64,000 nucleotides of DNA from Sphingobacteriia bacterium (GTDB lineage Bacteria; Bacteroidota; Bacteroidia; Chitinophagales; Chitinophagaceae), in assembly GCA_947452295.1 (NCBI GenBank), contig CANGCK010000006.1, positions 26,454 through 90,453 of the forward strand. Direction: 5' to 3'. The position numbers were made by a program, and so were the translations under genes. A model generated the notes under the pieces. That model worked only from the letters and a program-made list of their open reading frames with translations. It made no database searches and was not told the origin of the DNA. Numbering within the stretch: the first letter of the stretch is position 1; the number at the start of each line of letters is the position of its first letter. Shown one piece after another: positions 18,460 to 29,200 of the stretch.

Positions 18460-19677
18460 CTATTTATTTTTGATATGTAGTGCCCAATAAGCCCAAACTA
18501 AACTTAATAACATTAATACAGCGCCTACAAAAAAAGAAATACCTGGAAAATAAACAAATGAGCTCGGAGCAGTAAAGTAAGCGAACAAGTTGGTCATTAA
18601 TAGTGGGCCAACGATAGAAGTAGTGCTTATTAAACTGGTTAGGGCTCCTTGTAATTCACCTTGCTCGGTTGGAGGAACATTTCCTGATATGATTGATTGT
18701 AAAGCAGGACCAGAAATTCCACCCAAACAATAAGGAATTAAAAATGCATACATCATCCAGCTTTGCGAAGCAAAAGCAAAGAGTAGTAGTCCAATACTAT
18801 ATAAGGCGAGGCCAATATAAACACTTTTTTCGTTACCTATTTTAGGATTAACTACTCTTACCAAGCCGCCTTGTACGCCCCCAACCAAAAGCCCCACTAC
18901 ACCCAAAGAAATTCCAATCTGCTGGGGTGTCCAATTGAATTTTTCTATATTAAAAAAGCTCCAATTACTTTGAACAGCATGAGATGCTAAATAAATCAAT
19001 ACAAGAGAACCTACAAGGCCTGAAACAGAGGGATATTTCCGTAATTTCAACAATGAAGTAAGCGGGTTTGCATTTCTCCAGTTAAACGTTCTTCGATGTA
19101 CTAAATCCAGAGACTCTGGTAAAATAAAATATCCATATAACCAGTTGGTTAATGCTAGTCCTGCGGCTACAAAAAAAGGAATCTTTGCCCCGAACCCACC
19201 TAGATAGCCTCCCAACATAGGTCCGATTACAAAACCAACCCCAAAAGCGGCACCAATCATACCAAAATTTTGTGCTCTATTTTCAGGCGTACTTATATCG
19301 GCGATATAGGCAGAGGCTGTTGTAAAGCTAGCTCCAGTAATTCCAGAGATGGCTCTTCCTACAAAAAGCCAAATAATAGAAGGGGCAAAACAAAGGAAAA
19401 TATAATCTACCCCCAATCCAAATAATGAAAACAATAAAACAGGTCTACGACCATACTGATCACTGAGACTTCCCAATATTGGGGCAAATAAAAACTGCAT
19501 AATTGCATAAACGAACGACAATAAACCACCATATTTAGATACTTCGCTGATGCTATGGCTTCCTAACATGGTTTCAATCAGCTTAGGAACAACGGGAATG
19601 ATTAGTCCAAACCCAATCACATCAATTAAAAGTGTAATAAATATAAACCCAATTGCAGCTTTTTTATTGGTATCCAT
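18460..19677 (-). CDS. MFS transporter, TetA-like
   Basis: A 405-aa major facilitator superfamily protein with 12 predicted helices. The motif between helices 2 and 3 is GSLSDQYGRRPVLL (motif A), and the motif C-type GxxxGPxxGG is seen as GVGFVIGPMLGGYLGG near residues 145-160; both are typical of drug:H+ antiporters of the TetA class. Bacteroidota genomes often carry such a TetA-like exporter as a normal gene, so resistance should not be assumed from this. The length is standard. It converges with the lipoprotein gene, with 3 nt between the stops, and no operon partner is apparent. Confidence 0.9.
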   Translation of the reverse strand: MDTNKKAAIGFIFITLLIDVIGFGLIIPVVPKLIETMLGSHSISEVSKYGGLLSFVYAIMQFLFAPILGSLSDQYGRRPVLLFSLFGLGVDYIFLCFAPSIIWLFVGRAISGITGASFTTASAYIADISTPENRAQNFGMIGAAFGVGFVIGPMLGGYLGGFGAKIPFFVAAGLALTNWLYGYFILPESLDLVHRRTFNWRNANPLTSLLKLRKYPSVSGLVGSLVLIYLASHAVQSNWSFFNIEKFNWTPQQIGISLGVVGLLVGGVQGGLVRVVNPKIGNEKSVYIGLALYSIGLLLFAFASQSWMMYAFLIPYCLGGISGPALQSIISGNVPPTEQGELQGALTSLISTTSIVGPLLMTNLFAYFTAPSSFVYFPGISFFVGAVLMLLSLVWAYWALHIKNK

Positions 19678-19793
19678 TTTAGTTAATTATGTTGTACAAA
19701 GATTGTTAAATTAACACAAATAAATCAAACTGTTTATAAAAGGATAAAAAACTGATTGTGGTGCTAGTTCTGCTACTCCGAAGTCAGGGACAT

Positions 19794-19823
19794 AAAAAAG
19801 GCGGTAAAAATTACCGCCTTTTT
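19794..19823 (-). terminator. Terminator hairpin downstream of the DUF4382 lipoprotein
   Basis: Nearly perfect inverted repeat: AAAAAGGCGGTAA and TTACCGCCTTTTT with a 3-nt loop. Read on the minus strand it ends in a T-tract and follows the stop of the DUF4382 lipoprotein gene by about 23 nt. Confidence 0.8.
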
Positions 19824-19845
19824 AAAATCAACCAGAACTATACAA

Positions 19846-20736
19846 TTATTTAGTTAAGGTAATTAACCCTAATTCTGTTTCTTTGGTTGTACTTACTACT
19901 ACATTACTAACTATTTTGCTTGCATACCCATTCGCAGAATTTACTAAAAGACTATAAGTCCCTTCTTTTAATCCACGGATTTTAAATTTACCATCTCTAT
20001 TTGGTAATGCAAAAGCTGTATCACTTGAGCTATAAACAATTACCGAGGCCTTAGCATCTGCAGGTGCAATTGTTCCAGCAATACTCGCAGTATTTTTTAC
20101 AGTAAATGGTTTAAAAAATGGTCTTAAGAAATATTGGCCATTTTTTTCTTTTACAATTGAATTAGCTAAATCAAAGTCGAGCCATAATCTAGATTTACGA
20201 GGAAGGTATTCATCTAACTCATCTCCTTTTAATTTGATTAATACATAACCGGGAACATTTGCAGGCACCAATAGTGGGTAGGTAACGCTATCAACAACTA
20301 CAGAGTGTTGAGTACCCAGTTCAATTTTAATCATTCTAACAGCACCATTTACCACTGTTTTATTTGCCAACAAAGTATCTACGCCGTTTCTCAATTTAAG
20401 GATGTCATAAATACCAGCGCTCACGCCAAGATCTTCCCATATCAATGATGAATCATTTTTTTCGCGATGATTTTCGTGATGGTTTTTTCCAATTCTTTCG
20501 AAGTTACAAGTATCATTTCTACGAGTGTTTTTACTTGTGTCAACTAGTACTTGAACCGATTTAATATCTACTAAAACTTGATCATAGGTTACTGGTGCAT
20601 CAGTTAAAAATAAAGAAACTGTTTGTTGACCTACAGCAGCGAATTCATTTGAATTACTTTTTTTACAAGCCGTAAAACTAACAGCTACAATTGCTAACAA
20701 AGCAATAAAATTACCAAGGGTGTTTGTTTTTTTCAT
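19846..20736 (-). CDS. DUF4382 domain lipoprotein
   Basis: A 296-aa secreted lipoprotein. The start at 20736 begins a lipoprotein signal (MKKTNTLGNFIALLAIVAVS, lipobox FTAC); an upstream ATG at 20808 would add 24 polar residues and was rejected. The body contains the DUF4382 domain (about 40-190), recognised from VSLFLTDAPVTYDQVLVDIKSV near its start and VRMIKIELG later. The C-terminal about 75 residues (from about 215) look like a carboxypeptidase-regulatory-like beta-sandwich (GKFKIRGLKEGTYSLLV). A His/Asn/Glu-rich stretch lies near 80-95. The function of DUF4382 proteins is unknown. The gene stands alone and ends in a terminator. Confidence 0.85.
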   Translation of the reverse strand: MKKTNTLGNFIALLAIVAVSFTACKKSNSNEFAAVGQQTVSLFLTDAPVTYDQVLVDIKSVQVLVDTSKNTRRNDTCNFERIGKNHHENHREKNDSSLIWEDLGVSAGIYDILKLRNGVDTLLANKTVVNGAVRMIKIELGTQHSVVVDSVTYPLLVPANVPGYVLIKLKGDELDEYLPRKSRLWLDFDLANSIVKEKNGQYFLRPFFKPFTVKNTASIAGTIAPADAKASVIVYSSSDTAFALPNRDGKFKIRGLKEGTYSLLVNSANGYASKIVSNVVVSTTKETELGLITLTK

Positions 20737-20842
20737 GTTTAAGGGTTTTAGCGTAGCATTATACCATTCAGTGCGATTTATACTTAGAAGATGCAAGCAT
20801 AATGCCAAGTGTTGCCCGTTATGAAAACTTTAACACAACTAA

Positions 20843-23443
20843 TTATATTTCTTCATTTCTAAAAACAACAACTCCATCGAACACATCTATTAACACTGAT
20901 TTATTTCGATCAATTTCACCAGACAATATTTTTTTACTCAAGGTATTTACCAATTGTTTTTGAATAAGTCTTTTTAGTGGCCTTGCTCCTAGTTGGGGAT
21001 CATATCCATTTTCAATTAAAAAATCAATTAAATAATCGCTGAATTTAATTTGAATTCCACCTTCTGCAACTAATTTTTTTAATCCATTTAGCTGTATACG
21101 AACAATACCTCTTAATTCATTTTTTGCTAAAGGACTAAACATAATAACTTCATCTACCCTATTTAAAAATTCAGGACGAATAGTTTGTTTCAGCAAGTTC
21201 ATTACTTCTTCTTTTGCTGTTTCTGCTGCTTTTTCTAATTGGGTTTCATTTACACCTTCATATGCGGCTTGTATTAAATGACTCCCCAAGTTACTGGTCA
21301 TAATAATAATGGTATTTTTAAAATTCACCACCCTGCCTTTATTATCAGTTAATCTGCCATCATCTAATACTTGTAATAAAACATTCCAAACATCGGGATG
21401 AGCTTTTTCAATTTCATCTAGTAGTACCACACTGTAAGGTTTTCTTCTAACTGCTTCCGTCAATTGGCCTCCCTCATCATACCCAACATAGCCCGGAGGA
21501 GCACCAACTAATCTCGAAACAGTATGTTTTTCTTGATATTCACTCATATCAATACGAGTCATCATCGATTCATCATCAAATAAATATTCTGCCAATGCCT
21601 TAGCCAATTCAGTTTTTCCGACACCTGTTGTTCCTAGAAATATAAATGAGCCAATTGGTTTTTTAGGATCTTGCAATCCAGCTCTGCTTCTTCTTATTGC
21701 ATCAGCAACAGCAGTTATTGCTTCTTCTTGCCCTATTACTCTTTGGTGTAATTCTTCTTCTAAATTCAATAATTTTTCTCGCTCACTTTGCAACATTTTA
21801 GCAACAGGTATACCCGTTGCTTTAGCAATACTTTGTGCAATATCTTCCCCATCGACTTCCTCTTTTAACAAGCGTTTATCGCCACTATTTAGTAGTTGCT
21901 TGGTAATTTCTTCGATTAATGTTTCTTGCTCTTTTATTTTTCCATACCTAATTTCCGCTACCAATCCATACTCACCATTTCTTTCTGCTTGTTCAGCTTG
22001 CAATTTAAATTGTTCGATATTTGCTTTAGCAGACTGCACTTTTTCTACCAACTCTTTTTCTTGTTTCCATTTTGCTTTAAGAGTATCTCTTTCTACTGAA
22101 AGATTACTAATGTCAATTGATAAAACCTTTAATTTTTCTTCGTCATTTTCACGTTTTATAGCTTCTCTTTCAATTTCCAATTGACGAATTTGACGTTCTA
22201 GTTTGTCTAATTCTTCTGGCATTGAATTCATTTCAAGTCGAAGTTTAGCAGCACTTTCATCTATTAAATCAATCGCCTTATCTGGCAAAAAACGATCGGT
22301 AACATATCTATTGGACAATTCAACTGCAGCAATAATTGCCTCGTCTTTTATTCTTACATGATGATGTGTTTCATAACGATCTTTCAAACCTCGTAAAATG
22401 GAAATAGCATCTTCTACTGATGGTTCGTCAATTATTACTTTTTGAAATCTTCGTTCTAGCGCTTTGTCTTTTTCAAAATATTTTTGGTATTCACCCAATG
22501 TTGTAGCACCTATAGCACGAAGTTCGCCTCTTGCCAAAGCAGGCTTTAAAATATTAGCGGCATCCATTGCACCTTCACCTCCACCAGCACCAACTAATGT
22601 GTGAATTTCATCGATGAAAAGAATAATATCCCCATCGCTATCAGTCACTTCTTTTACTACACCTTTTAATCGTTCTTCAAACTCACCTTTGTATTTAGCG
22701 CCGGCAATCAGCTGACCCATATCTAGTCCATATACAATTTTAGATTTTAAATTTTCAGGGACATCCCCATTAATAATCCGCATAGCCAATCCTTCCACAA
22801 TAGCTGTTTTGCCCACTCCGGGCTCTCCTACTAAAATTGGATTATTTTTAGACCTTCTGGTTAAAATGTGTAACGTTCTTCTAATCTCTTCATCACGACC
22901 AATTACAGGATCTAATTTACCATCACGCGCCAACTGGTTTAAATTTTTAGCATACTTGTTCAGCATGTTTAATTGCGTTTCCTGGGCTTGAGAATGTATT
23001 GTTTCTCCTTTACGCAATTCTTTTATTGCAGAAACCAAACCTTTTTCTGTTAAACCAGCTGATTTTAATAATTGTGCACTGGAATCATTCACCTGAATAA
23101 GACCAATAAGCAAATGTTCTGCGGTAATAAATTCGTCTTTAAACAAACCTAAGGCTGCATTGGCTTTGAGCAATACATTATTGAATTCTCTACCTGAAGA
23201 TTGCGCCGGTTCACCTTGTTGCACTTTGGGTAATTTATGCAATAATTCGTTGAGTTTACTTTCTAAAAAAGCAGGATTAACGTTATTTTTTTTCAATAAA
23301 AAAGCTGTAGCTGAGTCTTTTTCAGTTAACAATGCTTTTAACAAATGCTCCGTTTCAATAGTAGGATTTGAAGCGCTGTAAGCCAACTGTTGTGCAGACT
23401 GAATTAGTTCCTGTGCTTTAATCGTATAATTATTTAAGTTCAT
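20843..23443 (-). CDS. clpB: ATP-dependent disaggregase ClpB
   Basis: An 866-aa Hsp100 chaperone that rescues aggregated proteins together with DnaK. The N domain (about 1-145) is followed by NBD1, with Walker [10 protein letters not shown] near residue 206 and Walker B ILFIDEIH near 278. The coiled-coil M domain (about 400-525) is rich in Glu, Lys and Leu, and separates ClpB from ClpA/C. NBD2 has Walker [10 protein letters not shown] near 606 and [14 protein letters not shown] small C-terminal D2 domain ends the protein. Length and order are standard. It is monocistronic; no CIRCE-like repeat was seen upstream, so control may be through another heat-shock system. Confidence 0.97.
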   Translation of the reverse strand: MNLNNYTIKAQELIQSAQQLAYSASNPTIETEHLLKALLTEKDSATAFLLKKNNVNPAFLESKLNELLHKLPKVQQGEPAQSSGREFNNVLLKANAALGLFKDEFITAEHLLIGLIQVNDSSAQLLKSAGLTEKGLVSAIKELRKGETIHSQAQETQLNMLNKYAKNLNQLARDGKLDPVIGRDEEIRRTLHILTRRSKNNPILVGEPGVGKTAIVEGLAMRIINGDVPENLKSKIVYGLDMGQLIAGAKYKGEFEERLKGVVKEVTDSDGDIILFIDEIHTLVGAGGGEGAMDAANILKPALARGELRAIGATTLGEYQKYFEKDKALERRFQKVIIDEPSVEDAISILRGLKDRYETHHHVRIKDEAIIAAVELSNRYVTDRFLPDKAIDLIDESAAKLRLEMNSMPEELDKLERQIRQLEIEREAIKRENDEEKLKVLSIDISNLSVERDTLKAKWKQEKELVEKVQSAKANIEQFKLQAEQAERNGEYGLVAEIRYGKIKEQETLIEEITKQLLNSGDKRLLKEEVDGEDIAQSIAKATGIPVAKMLQSEREKLLNLEEELHQRVIGQEEAITAVADAIRRSRAGLQDPKKPIGSFIFLGTTGVGKTELAKALAEYLFDDESMMTRIDMSEYQEKHTVSRLVGAPPGYVGYDEGGQLTEAVRRKPYSVVLLDEIEKAHPDVWNVLLQVLDDGRLTDNKGRVVNFKNTIIIMTSNLGSHLIQAAYEGVNETQLEKAAETAKEEVMNLLKQTIRPEFLNRVDEVIMFSPLAKNELRGIVRIQLNGLKKLVAEGGIQIKFSDYLIDFLIENGYDPQLGARPLKRLIQKQLVNTLSKKILSGEIDRNKSVLIDVFDGVVVFRNEEI

Positions 23444-23534
23444 AGTATATTTAATTTTGAGTTACATTAAATTTATAAATGCCCTAACTTTAACCATTCA
23501 ACAAAACATACTCCAATACTAAAAATCGGAAAAT

Positions 23535-24584
23535 ATGTCGCATAAACACTTATCACGCTGCGTAATCGGCAGTTTATTATTAGCTTTCCTGCTATTCTTT
23601 CAGCCTTCTAAAGCGCAATATAATTTCACTGAGGTAGATGCCTTGTTAGATGCCAACAAAAAAGAAATAGATGAATCATTTTGTATACAATTATACAAAG
23701 ATGGTAAAATCATTTACAACAAATCAGTGGGTGAATTTACAGGTAAAACACAAGCACCCATTGCAAGTTGCAGCAAATGGTTAACTGCGGCATTAATAAT
23801 GGTACTGGTAGACGAGGGAAAACTATCTTTAGATGACAGGGTGAGCAAATACATACCACTTTTTAGTAAGTATAGTAAAGGATATATAACCATCAAACAA
23901 TGTTTGGCGCATTTAACTGGAATAGAATCAGAACCAATTAAATTATCCTCTATACTTCAAAGAACAAAATATTATTCGCTTGAAGAAGAAGTGAATGATT
24001 TTGCATCGAAAAAGGAAATAGCTGCAAATCCGGGTATCGAATTTCGGTATAGTAATATAGGGATGAATATAGCGGGAAGGGTTGCTGAAATAGTTTCCAA
24101 AAAAAATTTTGATCAAATTATGCAAGAAAAATTATTACGACCATTGCAAATGCGCAATACCAGTTTTTCGAGCTTTAATGCACCAAATCCTTCTGGAGGA
24201 GCTGTTTCAACAGCAAATGACTATATGAATTTTCTGAGTATGTTATTGAATAAAGGTATGTTTAATGGGAAACGAATTTTAAGTGAACAATCTATAGGAA
24301 TGATGCATACTACACAAACAAACGGACCAATGATAAAATACGCGCCAAAAATTGCAGCGGGATATAATTATGGCTTAGGAGAATGGATTCAAGAAACTGA
24401 TGAAAAGGGCAATGCTACAGTAGTGTCGAGTCCTGGATTATTTGGCACTTGGCCAGTTATCGATATGTGCAGAGGATATGCTGCAATTGTTTTTACAAAG
24501 AATTTGATTACTGAAGAAAAAAGGGAATTATATGGAAAAATAAAAGAATCAATCAATCAGCAAATTGTAGAAAATTGTAAGTAA
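23535..24584 (+). CDS. Serine beta-lactamase-like hydrolase
   Basis: A 349-aa secreted protein of the class C beta-lactamase / low-molecular-weight penicillin-binding fold (beta-lactamase-related serine hydrolases). A signal peptide (about 1-28, ending SKAQ) is followed by the S-x-x-K motif Ser78-Cys-Ser-Lys81 and the Y-x-N motif Tyr172-Ser-Asn174. The third motif (K-S/T-G or HTG) is not obvious; GLFGTWPVID near 290 may take its place. Members include esterases, D-aminopeptidases and D-Ala carboxypeptidases, so antibiotic hydrolysis should not be assumed. It is 10 nt upstream of the small pore-like membrane protein and may be co-transcribed with it. Confidence 0.88.
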   Translation: MSHKHLSRCVIGSLLLAFLLFFQPSKAQYNFTEVDALLDANKKEIDESFCIQLYKDGKIIYNKSVGEFTGKTQAPIASCSKWLTAALIMVLVDEGKLSLDDRVSKYIPLFSKYSKGYITIKQCLAHLTGIESEPIKLSSILQRTKYYSLEEEVNDFASKKEIAANPGIEFRYSNIGMNIAGRVAEIVSKKNFDQIMQEKLLRPLQMRNTSFSSFNAPNPSGGAVSTANDYMNFLSMLLNKGMFNGKRILSEQSIGMMHTTQTNGPMIKYAPKIAAGYNYGLGEWIQETDEKGNATVVSSPGLFGTWPVIDMCRGYAAIVFTKNLITEEKRELYGKIKESINQQIVENCK

Positions 24585-24594
24585 ATAATAGCAG

Positions 24595-24969
24595 ATGAGC
24601 AATTTAAACACAAGAAGGCACTACTTTTTTCATAGTTACGAACATAAGCGAGAGCCTATCGCAAGTAGAAAAACATTTTTAAAACGAATGTATATAAATA
24701 CTTTGCTAACGATACTATTGTTATTTTTTTGTTTAATGATTGGTGTTGTTGGTTATAAGTTTGGAGGGCCAATGAGTTGGATTGATGCACTTCATAATGC
24801 ATCAATGATTTTAAGTGGGATGGGTCCTGTAGTAGAAATAAAAACTTTTTCGGGAAAACTTTTTTCTTCATTCTATGCATTATTTAGTGGTGTAGCTTTT
24901 ATTACTAATATTGGATTATTGATTGCGCCTCTGGCACATCGCTTTTTTCATATTCTACACGCAGAATAA
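24595..24969 (+). CDS. Small two-helix membrane protein with a pore-like segment
   Basis: A 124-aa membrane protein. After a basic N-terminus (RKTFLKR) come a helix at about 34-54, a short amphipathic segment SWIDALHNASMILSGMGPV (61-79) and a second helix at about 87-110. The layout TM1, pore-like helix with a D-A-L start, a Gly-Pro loop, then GKLFSSFYALFSG resembles the two-TM potassium channel pore (Ion_trans_2), where the loop normally holds T-V-G-Y-G. Here it is S-G-M-G-P, so ordinary potassium selectivity is not supported. The function is unknown. It follows the serine hydrolase gene by 10 nt. Confidence 0.65.
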   Translation: MSNLNTRRHYFFHSYEHKREPIASRKTFLKRMYINTLLTILLLFFCLMIGVVGYKFGGPMSWIDALHNASMILSGMGPVVEIKTFSGKLFSSFYALFSGVAFITNIGLLIAPLAHRFFHILHAE

Positions 24970-25006
24970 ATAATTAATTGCTAATAAACTTAACTTGAAA
25001 ATAGCT

Positions 25007-25948
25007 ATGTTGCAAATTCAACAAAACAGTCAATTCATCAAACAAATTGCCCAGCAATTTGGATTTGACTATTGCGGCATAGCAAAAGCGGTTAAGTTAG
25101 ATGATGATGCCCGACGTTTAGAACAATGGTTATTGAAGGGAATGAATGGGAAAATGGGCTATATGGAAAACCATTTTGATTTAAGAATTGATCCGCAAAA
25201 ATTAGTACCCGGGGCAAAATCAGTTATTACCTTATTGATGAATTACTATCCAAGCAATTGGCAAGAAGATGGTACTCCAAATATATCTAAATACGCATGG
25301 GGTAAAGATTATCATGAGGTAATAAGAAGAAAGCTGCATTTTGTTATTGAGTCTTTAAAGCCTCAATTGGGTAATTTTGCAGCAAGGGGATTTGTTGATT
25401 CGGCGCCAGTATTAGAACGAAGTTGGGCTTTAAGAAGTGGATTAGGTTGGTTAGGAAAAAATGGCAACTTAATAAACAAAGAACAGGGTTCCTTTTTTTT
25501 TATAGCCACCATAATTGTTGATCTAGAATTATTTTATGATGATCCAATTGCTAAAGATTATTGTGGTACATGCACAAAGTGCATCGACAATTGCCCTACA
25601 GATGCAATACAAGAAAACAAAGTAGTTGATGGGAGCAAGTGCATTAGTTACTTCACTATTGAGTTAAAAGATGCATTGATACCTCAAGCAATGAAAGGGA
25701 AGTTTCAAAATTGGTTATTTGGATGTGATGTTTGCCAAGATGTTTGTCCGTGGAATAGGTTTAGCCAACCGCATCGGGAAGAAGCCTTTGCTCCCATCCC
25801 CGAAATACTACATTTGAAAAAAGATGATTGGACGCAGTTAACTGAAGAAGCATTCCGGGAAATATTTAAAGAAAGTCCATTGAAGAGAGCCAAGTACTCT
25901 GGAATACAAAGGAATTTACAATTTATTTCCTTTGACCCTATCGATTGA
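25007..25948 (+). CDS. queG: Epoxyqueuosine reductase
   Basis: A 313-aa cytosolic iron-sulfur, cobalamin-dependent enzyme that carries out the last step of queuosine synthesis in tRNA (reduction of epoxyqueuosine). Using the longer TTG numbering (start 24995), two ferredoxin-like clusters are seen: Cys190, 193, 196 and 200 (CGTCTKCIDNCP), and Cys244, 247 and 251 (CDVCQDVCP) with Cys216. The catalytic Asp135 is in GFVDSAPVLER. I take the ATG at 25007 as the start rather than the TTG 12 nt upstream. The protein is complete compared with short-type QueG. The gene is 37 nt after the pore-like protein and may share its transcript, with no functional link. Confidence 0.95.
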   Translation: MLQIQQNSQFIKQIAQQFGFDYCGIAKAVKLDDDARRLEQWLLKGMNGKMGYMENHFDLRIDPQKLVPGAKSVITLLMNYYPSNWQEDGTPNISKYAWGKDYHEVIRRKLHFVIESLKPQLGNFAARGFVDSAPVLERSWALRSGLGWLGKNGNLINKEQGSFFFIATIIVDLELFYDDPIAKDYCGTCTKCIDNCPTDAIQENKVVDGSKCISYFTIELKDALIPQAMKGKFQNWLFGCDVCQDVCPWNRFSQPHREEAFAPIPEILHLKKDDWTQLTEEAFREIFKESPLKRAKYSGIQRNLQFISFDPID

Positions 25949-26281
25949 TTTTACCCCCCCTTTTTAATACGCTGTTGAAATAACACGAAATACATTCAAC
26001 TATTATATGTTGTTGATTTAATATCAATAAATTATCTGTTTCAATGCAGCAAAAAATCAATAAATATTGTCAAATTATACATATAACTTATTTTTTATAA
26101 ATTATATATATAAAAGCGTTACATAAATTTTAATAAATACCGCATTATATTGCACAAAACATCAACATAACTAAGGTATTGTTGATTTAAATCAAATTTT
26201 ACTGCAATAAACAGCATTTAAAACGCTACTTTTATATATTTTTTTATAAATTTATTTTTTTACAAATTAAAAAACAAGCAT
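25949..26281. other. AT-rich control region upstream of the susC-like gene
   Basis: A 333-nt gene-free stretch, very AT-rich. It contains two copies of a 12-mer (TTGTTGATTTAA at 26010-26021 and 26179-26190), one of which forms a perfect 14-bp palindrome (26182-26195). No open reading frame is credible. It is the likely regulatory region of the SusC/SusD pair. Confidence 0.5.
26182..26195. promoter_or_regulatory. FNR/CRP-type palindrome upstream of the susC-like gene
   Basis: TTGATTTAAATCAA is a perfect 14-bp palindrome that fits the FNR-family consensus TTGAT-N4-ATCAA exactly. It ends 86 nt upstream of the SusC start. A weaker relative with N5 spacing lies at 26013-26027 (TTGATTTAATATCAA). 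Binding by a Crp/Fnr-family protein is an inference; no such regulator gene is in this window. Confidence 0.45.
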
Positions 26282-29200
26282 ATGAATTTTAACGATTGCA
26301 AGTTGAGGGGAATGCCCAAAATGCTGATGTTTATTTTTGGCATAGCACTTACACTCAACTTAAATGCCCAAACAGTAATTAAAGGAAAGGTGACCGACAA
26401 CAAAGGGTTACCTATTGTCGGGGCATCTATACAAATTAAGCATACTGGTTCTGGAACTGCCACAGGAGTAGATGGCAGCTACCAATTGACAGTAAATTTA
26501 AAAACTGGTAAACACGACTTGATTGTTTCATCAATTGGCTATAAATCCAGCGAGAAATCGATTGCAGTTGCGAGTACATCTGGCAGTTTAACAATTGATG
26601 CGGTATTAAAAGAAGATGCGGCCGGATTAGACGAAGTAGTGGTAACAGGAACGTCTCAAGGAACTACAAAAAAACAATTGGGTAACTTTATCGGAACAGT
26701 AAAAGGAAGCCAACTGGCCAATGCGGCATCATCAAATGCCTTATCAGCATTACAAGGAAAAGTACCAGGTGCTCAAATTACCCAAAACTCAGGTGATCCT
26801 GCGGGAGGGATGACTGTTAAACTACGCGGTGTAAACTCAATATCAGGTTCTTCTGATCCGCTATATATTGTTGATGGTGTTATTATAAACAATGCGAGTG
26901 CTAGAGTAACCAATGCCAGCAGCGACTATGACGCGGTAGGAAGTGTTGGACAGAATCGGATGGTTGACATCAATCCAAACGACATTGATCGCATAGAGGT
27001 TTTAAATGGTGCAGCTGCTGCTGCAATATATGGTAGTAGAGCCAATGCTGGTGTAGTACAAATTTTCACCAAAAGGGGAAGCACAGGTGCACCAAAAGTA
27101 ACCTTCAGCTCTAAGGTGAATATGAATGAATTGAGAAAAAGATTGAACTTTAATGCTTCGCCTACTAAGTTTGGTGGACCTACTGATGGCGTGGGTGCAT
27201 TAACTCAAGATATCATCACTGCACCATTTGCAACTAATACAACTGCGGTTACAAGATATGATTATCAAGATGATATTTTTAGAACCGGCCTTGGAACTGA
27301 CAACAATCTTTCGATAACAGGTGGTCAAGATAAAATGAGGTATTTTGCTTCATTGAATTACAACAATAACCAAGGTATTATTAAGGGGACAGACAATACC
27401 AGATTTGGATTCAGATTAAATGTAGACAATAATGTAAACAAATGGCTATCATGGAATGCAGGCATCAATTATACCAATAATGCAACCAATGAAAAGCCTG
27501 ATGGGAATACCTTCTTTTCTCCATTGAATTCAATTACCATCATCGGAAACTTTCACAATATTAGCGCGAGAGATGCAAATGGCAACTTACAAGCAGTGGG
27601 TGAAAGAGGACGTTTAAATCCACTTACAGTTATCAATGATATTAAACAGAGAAATGTAACCAACAGAACCATTTCTAACGCAGGATTTAAACTATATCCT
27701 GTTAAAGGGTTAGTAGTTGATTATTCAGCCGGCATTGATAATATCAGCCAAAATGGAACAACCTATATCCCTCCTTTTACGTATAATGCAAGTACTTCAT
27801 TTTATGGTGGTGGATTAACATTAGATCCAACATTAAATGGCTATGCAAGTGCTGCAAGTTTCAATTCTACCTTTTTTAATCATGATTTGAACATTACTTA
27901 TTCAGCACAATTGGCATCTACAATTGCATCGGTAACGCAATTGGGATATTCAGAACAATACGAAAAATCACAATTTATCCTTGCACAAAGTAGAGGATTA
28001 CTACCAGGTATTTCAACAGCTACTGGTGGTAGCACCTTATTACCCAACCAAGACGCAAGAGCTGAACGCTCTATAAGAGGTTTCTTTTTACAACAAAACT
28101 TTAAATTCAACAATCAGTTTTTTGTAACAGCAGCAGGGAGAATAGATGGATCAAGCGTATTTGACAAAAACAATAGAAATTTCTTCTACCCTAAAGTAAG
28201 TGGAAACTATGTTATATCTGAATCAGATTATTTTAAAAAATTATCGGTTGCTAAATATGTAAATACCTTTAAAATACGTGCAGCTTATGGAGAGAGCGGT
28301 AACTTAACAGGTATTGGCGCTTATGATCGTTTTAATATTTACAATGTATCCCCCATACTTGGCAGAACAAGTTTAACTTCTTCTACAACAACAGTTAGTA
28401 GTGATTTAAAACCTGAACGTCAGAAAGAATTAGAAATAGGAACAGATTTGTCTTTATTAGACAATAGGGTTCAAATCACTTTCAACTATTATAATAAACA
28501 AGTAATTGATTTATTAGTGCCTAATATTAGTGTTGCACCAAGTAGTGGATTTGCATCAGCCAGTAAAAACATTGGCTCATTAAGAAACAAAGGGTTTGAG
28601 ATAATGGTTACTGCAACTCCAATTAAATCGAAAGACTTCCGTTGGGAAATAACAGGTAACTACAATAGGAACAAAAATAGAGTTGAAAACTTAGGTGTGC
28701 CATTTTTAACTACTTCAATGGGTAATGGCGCAACATTTGCACTGATTCCTGGTTATGACGCGCCTGTATTTTACTCTACCTTTTATGCGAGAGATGCAAA
28801 TGGCAATCAATTGTTGAACACACAAGGGATACCAGTAACAGCAAGAGGACCAGTGGCAAATGGGCAACCATTCGGCATCCCAACAGTTGATGCAGCTACA
28901 GGTTTACCATATACAACAGGTGCAAATTCTACCATCTTAAGAGGTGTATTAGGTTCACCTAATCCAACTTATACTACAACCTTAATCAATAGTTTCACCT
29001 TTAAAAAATGGACGATTGGTTTCCAATTAGATCGTGTTGCTGGAAACAAAGTGTTTAATGCAGATTTCAGAACAAGACAAGGTGTGGGTAATGGAAGTGA
29101 ATATGCGCAGCTAGAGCAGATGGGTTTATTACCTCGCGGCTATATTACTGGCAACTACAATATTGAAGAATGGAGAGTAGAAGATGGGTCATTTACCAAA

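Noticed and set aside
18460..19677. Tetracycline-resistance gene
   Set aside because: The MFS protein is TetA-like, but such exporters are normal in this phylum and nothing marks it as mobile or as a resistance gene.
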